Shown: piece by piece, positions 61,153 to 64,000 of the stretch
Numbering within the stretch: the stretch's first letter is position 1
How the letters are laid out: every line of letters begins with the position of its first letter
DNA from: Streptomyces sp. NBC_01669
GTDB lineage: Bacteria; Actinomycetota; Actinomycetes; Streptomycetales; Streptomycetaceae
Reading direction: 5' to 3'
DNA: 64,000 bases
Assembly (NCBI RefSeq): GCF_026339735.1
Contig: NZ_JAPEQG010000001.1
Span: 5,704,001 to 5,768,000 of the forward strand
The notes under the pieces: model-generated
Database searches by the model: none
What the model was told of the DNA's origin: nothing
What the model saw: the letters and a program-made list of their open reading frames with translations, nothing else
Made by a program: the position numbers and the translations under genes

Positions 61153-62702
61153 ACGCCGCGATAGCGACCTCCGTCTTCGGGGTCTTCATGGTCGTCACCG
61201 TGGCGCTCGGGCTGCTCGCCGTGCGGGGGCGGGGGAGCGGTGGCAGGGGCGGGCTCGCCGAGTGGTCCGTCGGCGGACGCAGTCTCGGGGCCGTCTTCAT
61301 CTGGGTGCTGATGGCCGGCGAGGGATACACCAGCTTCAGCTATCTGGGGGCTGCCGGATGGGGCTACAACTACGGGGCGCCCGTGCTCTACGTGGTGGCC
61401 TACATGTCCTGCGGGTACGCCGTCGGGTACGTCGTCGGCCCGATGCTCTGGGCCTACGCGCGCAGGCACGGGCTCGTCGGGATCACCGACATGGTGGCGC
61501 ACCGCTTCGGCCGGCCCTGGCTCGGCGCGCTCGTCGCCGTCCTCGCCACCGTCTTCCTGCTGCCGTACATCCAGCTCCAGATCACCGGCATGGGCGTCGT
61601 CGTCTCCACGATCTCGTACGGTGCGATCAGCCTGAACTGGGCGTACTTCATCGCGTTCGCCGTCACCACCGGCTTCGTGGTGGTCAGCGGGCTGCGCGGC
61701 AGCGCATGGGTGTCCGTCCTCAAGGACGTGCTCGTCATCGCCACGCTCGGGTTCCTCGCCTTCTACGTACCCCTGCACTACTTCGACGGGTACGGACCCT
61801 TCCTCGACCGGCTCGTCACCGAGAAGAGCGAGTGGCTGACCTTCCCGGGGCACGGCGACAGCGGACTCGGGCAGGCCTGGTTCATCACCACCTCGTTCCT
61901 CAACTCCCTCACCGTGGTGATCTTCCCGACCACCGTCGCCGGCTACCTCGGCGCGAAAAACGCCGACGTGCTGCGCCGCAACGCGATGTGGCTGCCCGCC
62001 TACAACGTGCTGCTCTTCGTCCCGATGCTGCTCGGCATGGCCGCCCTCTTCGTCGTGCCGGGGCTCGTCGGCGCCGAATCCAACCTCGCGCTCTTCAAGC
62101 TCGTCGTGGACTCGCTGCCCGCCTGGGCGGTCGGCGTCATCGGGGTGGCCGCCGCGCTGTCCTCGATCGTGCCCATGGCGGTCTTCATGCTGGTCATCGG
62201 CACGATGTGGGGGCGCAGTGTGCTCTCGCTCGTACCGCGCTGGCAGCACCGGCAGAAGGGCGCCGCCCAGACCGTCGTCGTGGCCGCGGGCGTGATCGCG
62301 CTCGTGCTCACCTACACGGCGCCGAACACGCTGGTGCGGCTCTCCCTCATCTCGTACGAGGGGATGGCGCAGTTGCTCCCCATGGTGCTGCTGGGGCTGA
62401 TGTGGCGGCGGCTGACGCTGCTCGGGGCGCTGGCCGGGCTGGTCGTCGGGGTGGGAACGGTCTGCGGGTTCGTGTTCACCGAGAACGATCCGGTGTGGGG
62501 TGTGAACGCGGGCATCGTCGCGCTCGCCGCCAACCTCGTCGTCGCACTCGCGGTGACGTACGCGGGTCCGCGCGAGCACGACGAGCGGCCGGACCGCGAG
62601 GTGCTCGCGCGGGACGAGACCGGGGAGCCGACTCTTGCGGCCTCCCCCACGACGGGGAGTGAGGCCGTTACCGTCGCGGGCGCCGGTCCCGCGGGAGTCT
62701 GA
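61149..62702 (+). CDS. Sodium:solute symporter family protein
   Basis: 517 residues with about 13 membrane segments. SSS-family features include LAEWSVGGRSLGAVFIWVLMAGEGYTSFSYLGAAGW, the middle GLRGSAWVSVLKDVLVIATLG, and AALSSIVPMAVFMLVIGTMWGR. The substrate is not clear; related proteins carry monocarboxylates, and DUF3311 partners are typical. A charged cytoplasmic tail follows the last helix. GTG 61149 overlaps the DUF3311 stop. Confidence 0.88.
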   Translation: MNAAIATSVFGVFMVVTVALGLLAVRGRGSGGRGGLAEWSVGGRSLGAVFIWVLMAGEGYTSFSYLGAAGWGYNYGAPVLYVVAYMSCGYAVGYVVGPMLWAYARRHGLVGITDMVAHRFGRPWLGALVAVLATVFLLPYIQLQITGMGVVVSTISYGAISLNWAYFIAFAVTTGFVVVSGLRGSAWVSVLKDVLVIATLGFLAFYVPLHYFDGYGPFLDRLVTEKSEWLTFPGHGDSGLGQAWFITTSFLNSLTVVIFPTTVAGYLGAKNADVLRRNAMWLPAYNVLLFVPMLLGMAALFVVPGLVGAESNLALFKLVVDSLPAWAVGVIGVAAALSSIVPMAVFMLVIGTMWGRSVLSLVPRWQHRQKGAAQTVVVAAGVIALVLTYTAPNTLVRLSLISYEGMAQLLPMVLLGLMWRRLTLLGALAGLVVGVGTVCGFVFTENDPVWGVNAGIVALAANLVVALAVTYAGPREHDERPDREVLARDETGEPTLAASPTTGSEAVTVAGAGPAGV

Positions 62703-62857
62703 CGCCGACCGCCGCCACCGGCGACAGCCCGACCGACTGCAGCGGCGGGGCGTCGGCCCGGCGTGAGTGCGGCCGTGCCCTGCTCGCGTCGCGCCGGCTC
62801 CTCCGGCCGCCGGCGACCGACGCCGTCCGACATCGGCCGGCTCCCCGGGCCATCGTG

Positions 62858-62863
62858 TATAAC
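62858..62863 (+). promoter_or_regulatory. Candidate -10 element before the DUF6412-like gene
   Basis: TATAAC stands out in a GC-rich 211-bp intergenic region, placing a transcription start near 62870, about 45 nt before the ATG at 62915. The rest of the region shows only GC-rich hairpins. Confidence 0.45.
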
Positions 62864-62914
62864 GACTGGAGGGCCGAACGAGCGAGCCCACCGGACCGAG
62901 CGGGGGAGGGATCG

Positions 62915-63250
62915 ATGAGCAGCAGCATCGGCAACCGCCTGCGCGGCGGCATCACCCGCCTGCCCCGGCCCGTCGGAATCCTGCTCTTCCTGCTCACCGA
63001 GGTTCTCCTCGCCGAGGGCGGCAGCCTCTCCGCGGCGGTCGCGCTCGCCGCCACCGCCGCCGCCGGTTCCGCGCTCGTCGCCTGTTCGGTCATCAGCGCC
63101 CGCTGCGCCGCCCCGGTGCCCCGCACCCGGGTCCGTACCGCCATGCGCGACCGCGAGAAACGCACCGCGTTCCTGCCGCAGCGCGATCCCGACGCCAAGG
63201 GCCGCAGACGGCCCCGAGCCCCCGGCCGTGCCCTCCTGACGGCCGCGTAG
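62915..63250 (+). CDS. Small membrane protein (DUF6412-like)
   Basis: 111 residues. Two hydrophobic segments (RPVGILLFLLTEVLLAEG and LSAAVALAATAAAGSALVACSVISA) are followed by a basic cytoplasmic tail (RDREKRTAFLPQRDPDAKGRRRPRAPGR). The family assignment is from position before a yidC-like gene in streptomycetes and is tentative. ATG 62915 has GGGGGAGG upstream. Confidence 0.65.
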   Translation: MSSSIGNRLRGGITRLPRPVGILLFLLTEVLLAEGGSLSAAVALAATAAAGSALVACSVISARCAAPVPRTRVRTAMRDREKRTAFLPQRDPDAKGRRRPRAPGRALLTAA

Positions 63251-63371
63251 GGACTTCGCACCTTCTTCGCCCGAGCACGAGTACGTGTGCTCAGGCGCGC
63301 CCCGCGCGGGTCGTCATGCCGAGCCAGATCGTTCTTCTCCCGGCACGACGAGACCCCCGGAGGGCTCATCC

Positions 63372-64000
63372 ATGTCCACGTTCATGTCCGCTTTCGCCGC
63401 CCTGGTCGGCTCCTTCGCCGATCTGTTGCACCCGCTCTTCCAGGGCGCGGCCACCGCCGCCGCGATCGTCCTCTTCACCGCGCTCGTGCGACTCGCCGTG
63501 CACCCCCTCTCGCGGGCCGCGGCGCGTGGGCAGAAGGCCCGCACCAAGCTCCAGCCGCAGATCGCCGAGTTGCGCAAGAAACACGCCAAGAACCCCGAGC
63601 GCATGCAGAAGGCGCTCATGGAGCTGCACAGGGAGGAGAAGGTCTCGCCGCTGTCCGGCTGCCTGCCCAGCCTCCTGCAGATGCCCGCCTTCTTCCTGCT
63701 CTACCACGTCTTCTCCAGCCAGAAGATCGGTGGCGACTCCAACGAGCTGCTCGGCCACGAGCTCTTCGGCGCCCCGCTCGGCGAGCGCTGGCACGACGCA
63801 CTCGCGGCCGGCGGACCGTTCGGCACCCAGGGCGTCGTCTATCTCGGCCTCTTCGTGATCGTCGCCGTCGTCGCCACGTTTAACTACCGCCGTACGAAGC
63901 GCCAGCTCGCGGCCGCCCCGGCCACCCCCGCCACCGGTCCCGACGGACAGCCCGTGCCGGGCATGGGCGCGATGACGAAGCTGATGCCGCTGATGTCCTT
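63372..64000 (+). CDS. YidC/Oxa1-family membrane insertase, 5' part
   Basis: The first 209 codons are present; the 3' end is outside. The family pattern is clear: a membrane helix, the basic loop RAAARGQKARTKLQPQIAELRKKHAKNPERMQKALMELHREEKVSPLSGCLPSLLQMPAFFLLYHVF, and later helices. The Arg in LFTALVRLAVHPLS occupies the hydrophilic-groove position. It is shorter at the N-terminus than the essential YidC and is likely a secondary paralogue. ATG 63372 follows GGAGGG. Confidence 0.9.
   Translation, partial: MSTFMSAFAALVGSFADLLHPLFQGAATAAAIVLFTALVRLAVHPLSRAAARGQKARTKLQPQIAELRKKHAKNPERMQKALMELHREEKVSPLSGCLPSLLQMPAFFLLYHVFSSQKIGGDSNELLGHELFGAPLGERWHDALAAGGPFGTQGVVYLGLFVIVAVVATFNYRRTKRQLAAAPATPATGPDGQPVPGMGAMTKLMPLMS

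Overview
This window is a stretch of a Streptomyces chromosome. GC is very high with strong third-position bias. Many genes start leaderless, with a TANNNT -10 element 6-8 nt before the start codon. DasR operators flank N-acetylglucosamine PTS genes, WhiJ/DUF397/ATPase-type gene sets occur, and the order mec-cysO-cysM / nagE2-nagE1-nagF / rph / rdgB / bcp / groES-like / pbp matches the conserved streptomycete core around S. coelicolor nagE-nagF (SCO2905-2907).

Region 1 (1-13.7 kb, core). It opens with a CysO-dependent cysteine pathway: the end of the JAMM peptidase Mec, a Cys-containing leader peptide, the sulfur carrier CysO and the synthase CysM. Next come a membrane-anchored PemK/MazF-like protein, an MBL hydrolase, the GlcNAc PTS (two EIIC genes and one EIIB, with three dre operators), RNase PH, RdgB, tRNA-Leu(UAG), an HNH protein with four internal repeats, a ProP-like transporter, Bcp peroxiredoxin, a GroES-like protein, and a guanidine-III riboswitch driving a SugE/Gdx exporter. 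A small IS5-like MITE sits exactly on that exporter's stop codon.

Region 2 (13.7-35 kb, mostly core and envelope). It holds a class A PBP, an ABC-2 exporter operon ending in a 16-bp tandem repeat, a DUF1707 protein, an SGNH hydrolase, a DUF445 protein, an MFS-TetR pair with a long dyad operator candidate, a frameshifted lipoprotein, GNAT and amidase genes, a large secreted protein, an NlpC/P60 hydrolase with a structured leader that may be a c-di-AMP riboswitch, and two DNA-binding proteins.

Region 3 (35-39.9 kb, junction). Remnants of IS256- and IS630-type transposases, a SUKH/SMI1 protein, and a WhiJ-like set (DUF397, XRE, GHKL ATPase) mark a recombination-prone boundary.

Region 4 (40-54 kb, defence island). 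Two modules meet. Module A is a degenerate HNH protein, a ParB-like protein, an SNF2 helicase, a DUF3883 nuclease, a cytosine-C5 methyltransferase and an intact HNH protein, with a perfect 34-bp palindrome in the divergent promoter. Module B is a second C5 methyltransferase, Vsr, a NaeI-family endonuclease, a Z1 ATPase and a MORC/Hsp90-like ATPase. The paralogous HNH proteins and methyltransferases suggest a shared ancestry. Module A matches no named system I can place with confidence.

Region 5 (54.3-59 kb). A tight three-gene operon encodes EACC1, a membrane-spanning caspase with extracellular solute-binding-like and von Willebrand A domains, and a solute-binding lipoprotein. It looks like a transmembrane sensor wired to a protease effector.

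Region 6 (59-64 kb). It holds a SEC-C/TPR protein, a class E sortase, a DUF3311 plus sodium:solute symporter pair, a small membrane protein, and the start of a YidC/Oxa1 insertase cut by the window end.
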